This document shows positions 1 through 7,230 of a stretch of 8,905 bases of DNA, piece after piece. The position numbers and the translations under genes are program-made. The DNA comes from Candidatus Omnitrophota bacterium (GTDB lineage Bacteria; Omnitrophota; Gorgyraeia; Gygaellales; Profunditerraquicolaceae): assembly GCA_023229385.1 (NCBI GenBank), contig JALNZI010000055.1:1-8905 (forward strand), given 5' to 3'. Below the pieces are notes generated by a model. It was not told where the DNA came from, did no database searches, and worked only from the letters and a program-made list of their open reading frames with translations. Each line of letters opens with the position of its first letter. The first letter of the stretch is position 1.

Positions 1-1025
1 ATCAACCCGTATGCCTGGCGCATCCTCTCCAGTTTTTGGCGATCTTTTAAAAACCCTTCCAGAATAACCTTAATCTTATCAACAGAGAGATCGTCATCAC
101 GAACAATTAAAGCAGCCCCATTGCCTTCTAATACTCCGGCGTTAGCTGACTGATGCGCATACGCAAAAGGATACGGAATCAACAAGGCAGGCAGCTTGAA
201 CTTTTGCAGCTCGGAGATAGTCGTCGCGCCTGCGCGGCAGATTACTAAATCCGCAATGCTATAAGCATACTGCATACCGGTGAGGAATTCAAAAACTTTA
301 TGCGCCAGACCGGAGCGCGCATATGCCTGCTCAACCAGCGAAAAATCTTTAAGCCCCGAAATATGCACTACTTGCAAATCATCCTTCCGGCAGCAATCGG
401 ACAAGGCAGCAGAAAGAATAGTATTCAGCTTATGCGAACCCTGACTGCCTCCGGTAATCAATATATTAAATTTACCTTCTTTAAAATTAAAAAAATCTAA
501 AGCCTCTTTCCTATCCAGCCTGAGCATTCCCTTGCGCAGAGGATTACCAGTCAAGATAATTTTATCCGGGGATACAGCAAGATAATTACCGGTTTGAGGA
601 AAAGATACGGCAACTTTATCTACAAGCTTAGCCAATAACCGGTTTGCCCTGCCGGGGATGACATTCTGCTCATGAATTATAGTCTTGATCCTAAACAGCC
701 AGGCCCAAAATAGTAAAGCAACCGTATTTAAACTGCCGAACCCGACAACCGCATCCGGCTTGAATTTAATTATAATCTTTAAGCCTTCCCCGGCCCCGAC
801 CAAAAAGAAAAAAACACCCCGGATATTCTTGCTGCTTAATTTTAAACTTAAATCTGATGAGTGGATATAGCTTATACTCCCGGATTCCGGGTTAACCTGA
901 ACGCCATTATCTTTCTTCGGCAAAACCATCAGCACATCAGCGCCTGAGCTTTTAAGGCTGTCCATCAAAGCCAATGCGGGAAAAATATGGCCTCCACTTG
1001 AGCCGGTAACAAGTAAAACTTTCAT
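1..1025 (-). CDS. murG: MurG, lipid II-forming GlcNAc transferase (3' end beyond window)
   Basis: MurG transfers GlcNAc from UDP-GlcNAc to lipid I on the inner face of the cytoplasmic membrane, giving lipid II. I translated 341 codons from the ATG at 1023-1025 to the window edge with no stop; family members are about 355-365 residues, so only a short C-terminal tail is missing. Visible motifs are the N-terminal glycine loop GSSGGH (8-13), HEQN (118-121), the third glycine loop GGSQGS (192-197), the UDP-GlcNAc-binding segment CRAGATTISE (263-272) and PYPFAYAHQSANA (284-296). The second glycine loop, usually GGYxSxP, reads GFGSLNTV (95-102), which is unusual. The start lies one base after the ftsW stop and has a GGAG 12 nt upstream. 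It is GT-B fold family GT28. Identity is very secure from motifs and context. Confidence 0.97.
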   Translation of the reverse strand, partial: MKVLLVTGSSGGHIFPALALMDSLKSSGADVLMVLPKKDNGVQVNPESGSISYIHSSDLSLKLSSKNIRGVFFFLVGAGEGLKIIIKFKPDAVVGFGSLNTVALLFWAWLFRIKTIIHEQNVIPGRANRLLAKLVDKVAVSFPQTGNYLAVSPDKIILTGNPLRKGMLRLDRKEALDFFNFKEGKFNILITGGSQGSHKLNTILSAALSDCCRKDDLQVVHISGLKDFSLVEQAYARSGLAHKVFEFLTGMQYAYSIADLVICRAGATTISELQKFKLPALLIPYPFAYAHQSANAGVLEGNGAALIVRDDDLSVDKIKVILEGFLKDRQKLERMRQAYGL

Positions 1026-1026
1026 A

Positions 1027-2121
1027 TTAAGGATATTCTCCGGAACGGGCAATATTCACCAATATCCCCAGGCTGACCATATCAAATATCAAAGAAGACC
1101 CTCCGTAGCTGATAAACGGCAAAGGCAACCCTTTGGTCGGGAAAACCCCGCAGGAAACCCCGATATTTACTATCGCCTTAAGAGAAATCATTAAGACCAG
1201 GCCCTGGGCAAGAAAATACCCGAATTTATCCTGGGCGTTCTTGATAATCTTGAGCCCCTGCCGGATAAAGGCCATAAATAAAACAATCACCCCGAGGGTA
1301 CCAATAAGCCCCAATTCTTCACCGATAATTGAAAAAATAAAATCCGTATGCGCCGCCGGAAGATAAAAGAGTTTCTGTTGGGAATGACCCAAGCCGACCC
1401 CGAATAATCCGCCGGAACCAATAGCAATCTGGGATTGGATAATCTGAAAACCGCTGCCCTTAGGATCAAGCCAGGGATTTAAAAAAGCCAGGATCCTGGC
1501 CCGGCGGTAAGGCACGCTGAAGACTAAAATATAAACCATGGGCAAACTGCAAAGTATCAAACTAACGATATAGCTTGCACGTACGCCCGCAATATAAAGC
1601 ATAATCAGAACCACACTGCCCAAGGCAATGGTTGTGCCCAAGTCCGGCTGTAAAAGTATGAGTACCGAAACCGCTCCTAAGACGCATATCGGCGGGATAA
1701 ACCCCTTAAACAGCGTTTTTATCTGGTCGCCTTTGCGGCAGATAAAATCAGCCAGATAAATAATCACTGCCAGATTAACAAACTCTGAAGGCTGGAAACT
1801 GATGAATTTAAACCTGAACCAGCGCCTGGCCCCTGAGATTTCCCTGCCCAGGCCGGGAATAAGCACTAAAATCAATAATCCGAACGCTATCCAAAGCAGC
1901 AGGCGCGCGTGCTTGCGTAATAAACGGTAATCAACAACCATCGCCAGGAAAGTAAATAAAATACCTATAGACAGGAAAACTAAATGCCGCTTCAGAAAAT
2001 AAAAACTGTCTCCGTATTTTTCCCAGGCGTAGATACTTGAAGAACTATAGATCATGATTATCCCGATGCAAACCAGTACGATCGAGACAGTAATTAAATT
2101 AATCCGCGTTTTCCTGACCAT
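1027..2121 (-). CDS. ftsW: FtsW, SEDS-family septal peptidoglycan glycosyltransferase
   Basis: A polytopic membrane protein of 364 residues that polymerises lipid II glycan strands at the septum together with its class B PBP partner, FtsI. Hydrophobic segments run nearly throughout, starting at about residues 8-28. SEDS hallmarks are GARRW (97-101), PSEF (111-114), QPDLGTT (158-164) with the likely essential Asp160, NPW.DP.GSGFQ (215-225), the IGSGGLFGVGLGHS region (234-247), AAHTDFIFSIIGEELG (256-271) and LPFISYGGSS (334-343). The family also includes RodA and SpoVE; the position between murD and murG argues for FtsW. It is shorter than the E. coli protein (414) but normal for the core family, with little N-terminal cytoplasmic tail. 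It starts with ATG 6 nt after the murD stop, ends with TAA, and sits 1 nt before murG. Confidence 0.96.
   Translation of the reverse strand: MVRKTRINLITVSIVLVCIGIIMIYSSSSIYAWEKYGDSFYFLKRHLVFLSIGILFTFLAMVVDYRLLRKHARLLLWIAFGLLILVLIPGLGREISGARRWFRFKFISFQPSEFVNLAVIIYLADFICRKGDQIKTLFKGFIPPICVLGAVSVLILLQPDLGTTIALGSVVLIMLYIAGVRASYIVSLILCSLPMVYILVFSVPYRRARILAFLNPWLDPKGSGFQIIQSQIAIGSGGLFGVGLGHSQQKLFYLPAAHTDFIFSIIGEELGLIGTLGVIVLFMAFIRQGLKIIKNAQDKFGYFLAQGLVLMISLKAIVNIGVSCGVFPTKGLPLPFISYGGSSLIFDMVSLGILVNIARSGEYP
1038..1041 (-). promoter_or_regulatory. Probable Shine-Dalgarno for murG
   Basis: GGAG on the minus strand, 12 nt before the murG ATG (1023-1025) and inside the last codons of ftsW. The spacing is slightly long. 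With only one base between ftsW and murG, re-initiation by ribosomes finishing ftsW is also likely. Confidence 0.5.
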
Positions 2122-2127
2122 GCGTTT

Positions 2128-3393
2128 TTAAACCCCTCTAGCCAAATCCAAAACAGTCTTTTTAAAGGCCACCCCGCGCTGCTCATAATCCTTGAACATA
2201 TCAAAGCTTGAGCACATCGGTGAAAATAATACATAATCACCGGGCTTGGCCTGGCCGTAAGATTTAATTATCGCCTCTTTCAGGGAATCAACCTTCTCCA
2301 CCGGTATCTCGCCGCTAAGTTCAGCGGCAATGATATCCCGGGCTTCGCCGATCAAAAACGCCTGCTTGACTTTATTCCTGGCAGCTTCCAGGATTACCTT
2401 GTAATTAATTCCTTTATGCCTGCCTCCGGCTATAAGGATTATCGGTGCGGAGATATTATTAATCGCCCAGATAGCCGAATCAGCGGTAGTTGCCTTGGAA
2501 TCATTAATAAACTTGACCCCCCGGATTTCCGCTACCTCCTCCATCCGGTGCTCAAGCCCTTTAAAATCCCGGAAAACACTAAGCATAACTTCCATTTTAA
2601 TCTTTAATATTTTACCGATTTCAATTACCGCGTTTTGGTTGGGATTTAGGCCGCCCTGTTTACTGAAAAAAACAACTTTTGGCTTAAGCGAAGAGGCAAC
2701 ATCCCTTAACAAAGGGTCGTCGGCATTTAAAACCAGGAAATCATGCCTGTCCTGATTCATAAAGATGCGCTTTTTAGCATCCAGATATTCCTGGATATTA
2801 TTATAACGGTCTAAATGATTAGGCGTGAGATTCAAGATTACCGCGATCTTCGGCTTAAAATTATTAATCGTTTCCAGCTGGAACGAACTTACTTCCAGCA
2901 CGACAAAGTCACCCTTATTCATCTTCGCCACTTCACCGGAAAAAGGCTTACCGATATTACCGCAGACAAAAACATTCTTGCCGGATTTTTCCAGGACCTT
3001 GCCGATTAAAGTAGTAACCGTGGTTTTTCCGTTTGAGCCGGTTACGGCAATGATCTCGGAGGGACAAAGCATGCTCGCTAACTCAATCTCGCTGATTACA
3101 GGCTTGGCAAACTCTTTAGCCCAGCTAATCGGCTGCGCATTAGCCGGAACTCCGGGGGAAACAACTATCAGGTCGGCATTTTTAATGAAATCCGGGCTGT
3201 GTGTTCCCAGCTCAACTTGGATGTCCGTAGAAGAAAGCATTAAAACCGAGGCCCTGGTTTGCATGTTCACATTAATATCCGTAACCCGCACAGAAGCCCC
3301 AAGGCTATGCAAAAGGTTGGCACAGGCCAAGCCGGAACGGGCCAGGCCGACAATAGTAATCTTTTTACCTTTAAAATATTTTGTATTAATCAT
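2128..3393 (-). CDS. murD: MurD, UDP-MurNAc-L-alanine:D-glutamate ligase
   Basis: Cytoplasmic ATP-dependent ligase that adds D-glutamate to UDP-MurNAc-L-Ala. It has 421 residues, a normal length. Domain 1 opens with a Rossmann-like IVGLARSG (14-21) and VVSPGVP (77-83). Domain 2 has the ATP loop GSNGKTT (119-125), EVSSFQLE (167-174), NLTPNHLDRY (188-197) and a likely carbamylated Lys207 in the DAKKRI segment. Domain 3 has EHRME (281-285), NDSKATT (297-303) and SPMCSSFDMFKDYEQRG (391-407), which is diagnostic for MurD over other Mur ligases. The GGRHKG stretch (323-328) has His where many homologues have Asp; this loop varies across the family, so I give it little weight. ATG start 5 nt after the mraY stop, with only a weak CAGGT (3401-3405) as ribosome site, so coupling to mraY is likely. 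TAA stop. Confidence 0.97.
   Translation of the reverse strand: MINTKYFKGKKITIVGLARSGLACANLLHSLGASVRVTDINVNMQTRASVLMLSSTDIQVELGTHSPDFIKNADLIVVSPGVPANAQPISWAKEFAKPVISEIELASMLCPSEIIAVTGSNGKTTVTTLIGKVLEKSGKNVFVCGNIGKPFSGEVAKMNKGDFVVLEVSSFQLETINNFKPKIAVILNLTPNHLDRYNNIQEYLDAKKRIFMNQDRHDFLVLNADDPLLRDVASSLKPKVVFFSKQGGLNPNQNAVIEIGKILKIKMEVMLSVFRDFKGLEHRMEEVAEIRGVKFINDSKATTADSAIWAINNISAPIILIAGGRHKGINYKVILEAARNKVKQAFLIGEARDIIAAELSGEIPVEKVDSLKEAIIKSYGQAKPGDYVLFSPMCSSFDMFKDYEQRGVAFKKTVLDLARGV
2133..2139 (-). promoter_or_regulatory. Probable Shine-Dalgarno for ftsW
   Basis: AGAGGGG on the minus strand, inside the last codons of murD, 11 nt before the ftsW ATG at 2119-2121. It supports this ATG as the real start, giving a protein that begins just before the first membrane segment. 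Confidence 0.55.
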
Positions 3394-3398
3394 ATAGA

Positions 3399-4487
3399 TT
3401 ACCTGATCTTTAAGGTAACCAGGGCAAACAAGGCAAGTAAGCCCGCGATGATCCAGAATCTGACGATTACCTTATTTTCAGGCCAGTTTAAAAACTGGAA
3501 ATGATGGTGTAAAGGCGCGATTTTAAAAATTCGTTTCTTAGTTAATTTAAAAATACCTACCTGCAAGATAACCGAAACCGCCTCTAAGACAAATATGCCA
3601 CCGACAATTATAAGCAGCATCTCCTTTTTGATCAATAAGGCTACTGTCCCGATTGCCCCGCCTAAAGCTAAAGAACCGACATCGCCCATAAAAATTGAAG
3701 CGGGATAGCAATTAAACCACAAAAAACCCAGGCCGGCCCCGATAATACTGGCGCAAAAAATAGTCAGTTCTCCGGCACCTTCAATATAAGAAACAAATAA
3801 ATAATTACTTAAATTAACATTACCCGATATATAACAAAGTACGCTGAAGGCTATCCCCACCATAACCACGATCCCGATAGCCAGGCCGTCAAGGCCGTCG
3901 GTAAGGTTTACGGCGTTAGAAGACCCGGAAATTACCAAAATAACAAACAAAACATATAAACCGTCTAAATCCAGGTTAATACCTTTTAGAAAAGGTATTT
4001 CCAGTTTAACATTATAATGGCTGTCGATAATAAGGATTATCCCTAATATCAAACCCAGGACAATCTGGCTGGAGAATTTTATTGCGGGAGACAGGCCCCC
4101 GGCCTTCTTTTTTATCTGTTTCAAATAATCATCAATAAAACCGGTGAGCCCGAGCCAGACAGTACTGAATAAAACTATCCAAACACAATGATTGGTAAGA
4201 TCCGCCCAGAAAAGGGTTGAGATGATAACCGCCCCTAATATAAGTATCCCTCCCATAGTCGGGGTATTTTGCTTATGGCGGTGCAGGTCATCAAGCTTAA
4301 GACTGTCAGCCTTATTGATCTTTTCGCCGAGCTTAAGCTCTTTTAGTTTCCTGATCAATATCGGCCCAAAGATAAGACTGAGGATGAAGGCAGTTAAAGC
4401 AGCCATTGCCGCCCGGAAAGTAATATAACGGAAGACATTGAAAGCGGAGATAAAATCTCTTAGCGGATAAAGCAGATGGTAAAACAT
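3399..4487 (-). CDS. mraY: MraY, phospho-MurNAc-pentapeptide translocase
   Basis: Integral membrane enzyme that transfers phospho-MurNAc-pentapeptide from the UDP precursor to undecaprenyl phosphate, forming lipid I. It has 362 residues against 360 in E. coli. Key motifs are TPTMGG (75-80), the Asp pair D119-D120 in FIDDYLK, NAVNLTDGLDGLA (191-203), FMGD (266-269, Asp269 matching the Mg-binding Asp267 of E. coli) and the triple histidine PLHHHF (325-330), followed by NWPENKVIVRFW (334-345). About ten hydrophobic segments are visible, and the hydrophobic C-terminus is intact. Polyprenyl-phosphate transferases such as WecA lack the HHH and TPTMGG combination, so MraY is secure. The ATG shares one base with the murF stop (TAATG), a classic stop-start coupling. 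It ends with TAA, 5 nt before murD. Confidence 0.98.
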   Translation of the reverse strand: MFYHLLYPLRDFISAFNVFRYITFRAAMAALTAFILSLIFGPILIRKLKELKLGEKINKADSLKLDDLHRHKQNTPTMGGILILGAVIISTLFWADLTNHCVWIVLFSTVWLGLTGFIDDYLKQIKKKAGGLSPAIKFSSQIVLGLILGIILIIDSHYNVKLEIPFLKGINLDLDGLYVLFVILVISGSSNAVNLTDGLDGLAIGIVVMVGIAFSVLCYISGNVNLSNYLFVSYIEGAGELTIFCASIIGAGLGFLWFNCYPASIFMGDVGSLALGGAIGTVALLIKKEMLLIIVGGIFVLEAVSVILQVGIFKLTKKRIFKIAPLHHHFQFLNWPENKVIVRFWIIAGLLALFALVTLKIR

Positions 4488-5848
4488 TAAACTTTAAAAA
4501 CCTCTTCCATTTTCATCGAACGGGAGCCCTTTACCAGGATTACATCCTCAACCCCCGGGGAAATCTGATTAAACAATAAATCTTTCGCTTCTGCGGCAGA
4601 AGCGCAGCAAAATATATTTTTCCTTTTAAAACCGTAGGCCTTAGCGGATGCAGCGGTAAAAGCCGCTAAACTACCCACCGTAACCAGCACATCGCATATA
4701 TTAGTTATACTACCAGCAACCTGCCTATGCAATAATTCTTTTTTCTCCCCCAATTCCAGCATATCACCCATAATCAGGATCTTCCTGCCTTTACACTTCA
4801 TCGCGTCAAAAGCGATCAGGGCCTTATTTAAAGAAAACGGGTTTGAATTATACGTGTCATCAATAAACCTGACCCCCTTAAGCTCGATAAGCTTTAACCT
4901 GCCTTTGGGAAAATCGAAATCCGCAAGGCGCCGGGCAATGCTCTTAAGCTCAAATCCCAATATGCGCCCAACTGCAATTGCAGCCAGGGCGTTATAAACA
5001 TTATGCGCGCCTAAAGTAGACAACTCAAAATCAAACTTACGGTTAAATTTAAATCCTAGTTTTCCGTTATTCAGCTTGATCCCGCTTGCGGAAAAATCAC
5101 TTTTTTCTTTAATGCCGTAGCTGAAAACAGGCAAACCCTTTCTCCCCCCCTTTATTAAAGGGCGCAAATATTGATCGTCGACATTCAACAAGGCTATTGA
5201 CGGCTGAGAAAGATTATTTAAAAGAGCGGACTTTTCTCTGAATACACCTTTTAAGTTCTTTAAAAACTCCAGGTGTGACGGCCCGATATTAGTAAGCACG
5301 CCGATATTCGGCCGGGCGATTGAAGCCAGATAATTAACCTCCCCGAAATGATTAGTCCCGATTTCGACCACCGCGAAATCATCGCTTGGCTTAAGCTGGA
5401 TCAATGTCTGGGGCAGGCCGACCTGGTTATTCTTAGTGCCCTCGTTTTTTAATACCCGGCCATTTGCCGATAAAACCCAGGCAATCATCTCTTTGAGCGT
5501 AGTTTTACCGTTTGAACCGCTGACAGCAATAACCGGTTTACTGAAAGTGCCCCGCCTAAACCTGGCCAGGTCGCCTAATGCCAGGGTCGTATCCTTAACC
5601 TTAACCAATGCTCTGCCCGCGGGGATACTTAATCCGGATGTTTTCTCGGCGATAATACAGGCTGCTTTGAATTTTAAAGCAGTAGGAATAAAATCATGAC
5701 CATCAAAATTATTCCCCTTTAAAGCCAAAAAGGCATCCCCGGGCTTTAGCGCTCTTGAATCAGTAGAGATACCCTTAAACTTATCAATCCGGCTGCTCTG
5801 GATAAGCCTGCCTTCTGTAGCTTTAATTATTTCATCTAGCGTAAACAC
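4487..5848 (-). CDS. murF: MurF, UDP-MurNAc-tripeptide:D-Ala-D-Ala ligase
   Basis: Cytoplasmic ATP-dependent ligase that adds the D-Ala-D-Ala dipeptide and completes the UDP-MurNAc-pentapeptide used by MraY. It has 453 residues, the normal size. The N-terminal substrate domain has GISTDSRALKPGDAFLALKG (26-45). The central ATPase domain has GSNGKTT (111-117), NEGTKNNQVGLP (135-146), EIGTNHFGE (162-170) and NIGPSHLE (187-194). The C-terminal domain has DDTYNSNP (330-337), GDMLELG (361-367) and KGSRSMKME (440-448); these last three are typical of MurF and exclude MurE. The start is GTG (5846-5848), chosen because it has a GGGAGG 10 nt upstream and gives the standard FTLDEII N-terminus. The first 13 nt overlap the end of murE and the TAA overlaps the mraY ATG by one base. 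A run of seven G (5144-5150) lies mid-gene and is in frame. Confidence 0.97.
   Translation of the reverse strand: MFTLDEIIKATEGRLIQSSRIDKFKGISTDSRALKPGDAFLALKGNNFDGHDFIPTALKFKAACIIAEKTSGLSIPAGRALVKVKDTTLALGDLARFRRGTFSKPVIAVSGSNGKTTLKEMIAWVLSANGRVLKNEGTKNNQVGLPQTLIQLKPSDDFAVVEIGTNHFGEVNYLASIARPNIGVLTNIGPSHLEFLKNLKGVFREKSALLNNLSQPSIALLNVDDQYLRPLIKGGRKGLPVFSYGIKEKSDFSASGIKLNNGKLGFKFNRKFDFELSTLGAHNVYNALAAIAVGRILGFELKSIARRLADFDFPKGRLKLIELKGVRFIDDTYNSNPFSLNKALIAFDAMKCKGRKILIMGDMLELGEKKELLHRQVAGSITNICDVLVTVGSLAAFTAASAKAYGFKRKNIFCCASAAEAKDLLFNQISPGVEDVILVKGSRSMKMEEVFKV
4501..4506 (-). promoter_or_regulatory. Possible Shine-Dalgarno for mraY
   Basis: AAGAGG on the minus strand within the last codons of murF. 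It is 13 nt from the mraY ATG (4485-4487), longer than ideal, so initiation probably depends mainly on the TAATG stop-start overlap with murF. Confidence 0.35.
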
Positions 5849-7230
5849 TTTGCTACTACCTCCCGGTCGCTAAAATGTAAAACCTTATTTTTCAATACCT
5901 GATAATCCTCATGCCCCTTACCGGCAATAATCAGGCAATCATTATTCTGAATTAGTTTTAAGGCCTCTTTAATGGCTTTCAACCTGTCGGCAATTACGCG
6001 ATAATTATCTTTTTGTATGCCTTTGCGGATATCTTTAATTATGTTTAAGGGGTTCTCGGAACGGGGATTATCACTGGTGATAATCGCATAATCCGCTAAG
6101 GTAGTAACGATTTTACCCATCTTTGGCCGTTTAAGCCTATCCCGTTCTCCGCCGCACCCAAAAACAACAATCACCCTTCCCGAGGTCAGCGGCCTCAGCG
6201 CGCTGATCACATTAAATAACGCATCAGGGGTATGCGCATAATCCACAAAAATATTCCGCCCGACTTTTTCCAGTCTTCCCGGGACATTTTTAAATTTCTC
6301 AATGGCGGATTTAATATCTTTGAGCTTCAGACCCTCGCTTATGCCCCAGGAAACCGCTGCCAATATATTATAAATATTATACTTGCCGACCAGCTGCGTT
6401 TTGATCCGGGAGTTTATCCCCGGGGCAACCAGGGTAAATTCAGCCCCAGTGATACCGGAATGAATATCCCGGGCCATAACAGTAGATTTATTTTTTATTC
6501 CATAACTGAGCAGGCGGCAGGAAATTAAACGCTTAATCCGCCTGCCGTATTGATCATCGTTGTTAACTATCGCCACACCTGATGCGCCAAGCATCCGGAA
6601 AAGCTTTGCCTTTGCCAAAAAGTAATTTTCCAGGCTGCCATGATAATCCAAATGATCCTGGGTAAGATTAGTAAAAATTGCCTGCCTGAAATTAATCCCT
6701 AAAACTCTTTGCTGATCCAGGGCATGCGATGAAACCTCCATCGCGCAATACTTGACCCTGCGCTTGAGCATCCTGGCGAATAACCCCTGCAGCTGATCCG
6801 AGCCGGGAGTAGTATTCTTAGCCGAGATTTCCTGGCCCTTAAAACGGTAATTGATTGTACCAACCACCCCGCAATCGGCTCCCGAACACTTGGCCATAGC
6901 TTCGATTAAATACGAAATGGTTGTCTTGCCGTTAGTACCGGTGATCCCGACAACCCTGAGCTTTTCAGAAGGCTGGCCGTAAAATTCCGCTGCCGACTGG
7001 GCTAAAAACTCACGGCAATTATTTACCTGAAGCATTTTAACTTTTCCGGGGATTATATTTTTCTTTATTTTTTCGTCTATAACAACAACTCCGGCGCCAT
7101 GAGCAACCGCCTCTTTAATAAAACAGCTGCCATCCTGGCGATTCCCCTTGACTGCCACAAAAACATAACCTTTTTTTACAGCCTGGGAATTACAAGTTAT
7201 TCCTTTAATTTCCATTCCTGCGATCTTCAT
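5836..7230 (-). CDS. murE: MurE, UDP-MurNAc-dipeptide:meso-diaminopimelate ligase
   Basis: Cytoplasmic ATP-dependent ligase that adds the third stem-peptide residue to UDP-MurNAc-L-Ala-D-Glu. It has 464 residues (E. coli 495). Visible are GITGTNGKTT (95-104), NTTPGS (139-144), EVSSHALDQQR (165-175), NLTQDHLDYHG (188-198), a likely carbamylated Lys207, GRLE (318-321), VDYAHTPDAL (329-338), DNPR (387-390) and GKGHE (437-441). DNPR is the known signature for meso-DAP rather than lysine. The N-terminus is about 20 residues shorter than usual, and the common DSR motif reads NSQ (14-16). No earlier start is possible: the frame upstream of the ATG (7228-7230) meets a stop at 7255-7257 with no start codon between. 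The ATG overlaps the ftsI stop by 4 nt (ATGA); the upstream GGGG (7241-7244) is a weak ribosome site. TAG stop, overlapping murF by 13 nt. Confidence 0.97.
   Translation of the reverse strand: MKIAGMEIKGITCNSQAVKKGYVFVAVKGNRQDGSCFIKEAVAHGAGVVVIDEKIKKNIIPGKVKMLQVNNCREFLAQSAAEFYGQPSEKLRVVGITGTNGKTTISYLIEAMAKCSGADCGVVGTINYRFKGQEISAKNTTPGSDQLQGLFARMLKRRVKYCAMEVSSHALDQQRVLGINFRQAIFTNLTQDHLDYHGSLENYFLAKAKLFRMLGASGVAIVNNDDQYGRRIKRLISCRLLSYGIKNKSTVMARDIHSGITGAEFTLVAPGINSRIKTQLVGKYNIYNILAAVSWGISEGLKLKDIKSAIEKFKNVPGRLEKVGRNIFVDYAHTPDALFNVISALRPLTSGRVIVVFGCGGERDRLKRPKMGKIVTTLADYAIITSDNPRSENPLNIIKDIRKGIQKDNYRVIADRLKAIKEALKLIQNNDCLIIAGKGHEDYQVLKNKVLHFSDREVVAKCLR
5859..5864 (-). promoter_or_regulatory. Shine-Dalgarno deciding the murF GTG start
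   Basis: GGGAGG on the minus strand, inside the murE 3' end, 10 nt before the GTG at 5846-5848. It is the strongest ribosome site in the window and supports the non-ATG start of murF. Confidence 0.7.

Noticed and set aside
1287..1469. A 60-codon minus-strand open frame in a different frame within ftsW.
   Set aside because: ftsW is intact and continuous across this stretch; the alternative frame is a by-product of its composition, not evidence of a frameshift.
2825..3397. A 190-codon open frame on the plus strand opposite murD.
   Set aside because: It lies wholly inside murD, which has all its family motifs. The translation has no recognisable domain and no convincing ribosome site; it is an antisense shadow.
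3323..3420. Possible promoter or terminator around the mraY-murD junction.
   Set aside because: The gap is 5 nt and the flanks are coding. I see no clear hairpin with a T-run and no spaced -35/-10 pair on the minus strand.
5144..5153. A run of seven G preceded by AAA within murF (minus strand, A AAG GGG GGG), formally like a -1 slippery heptamer.
   Set aside because: A -1 shift would reach a stop after about 12 codons and give a MurF without its C-terminal domain. No stimulatory structure is evident, and the zero frame is a normal MurF. It is most likely chance.
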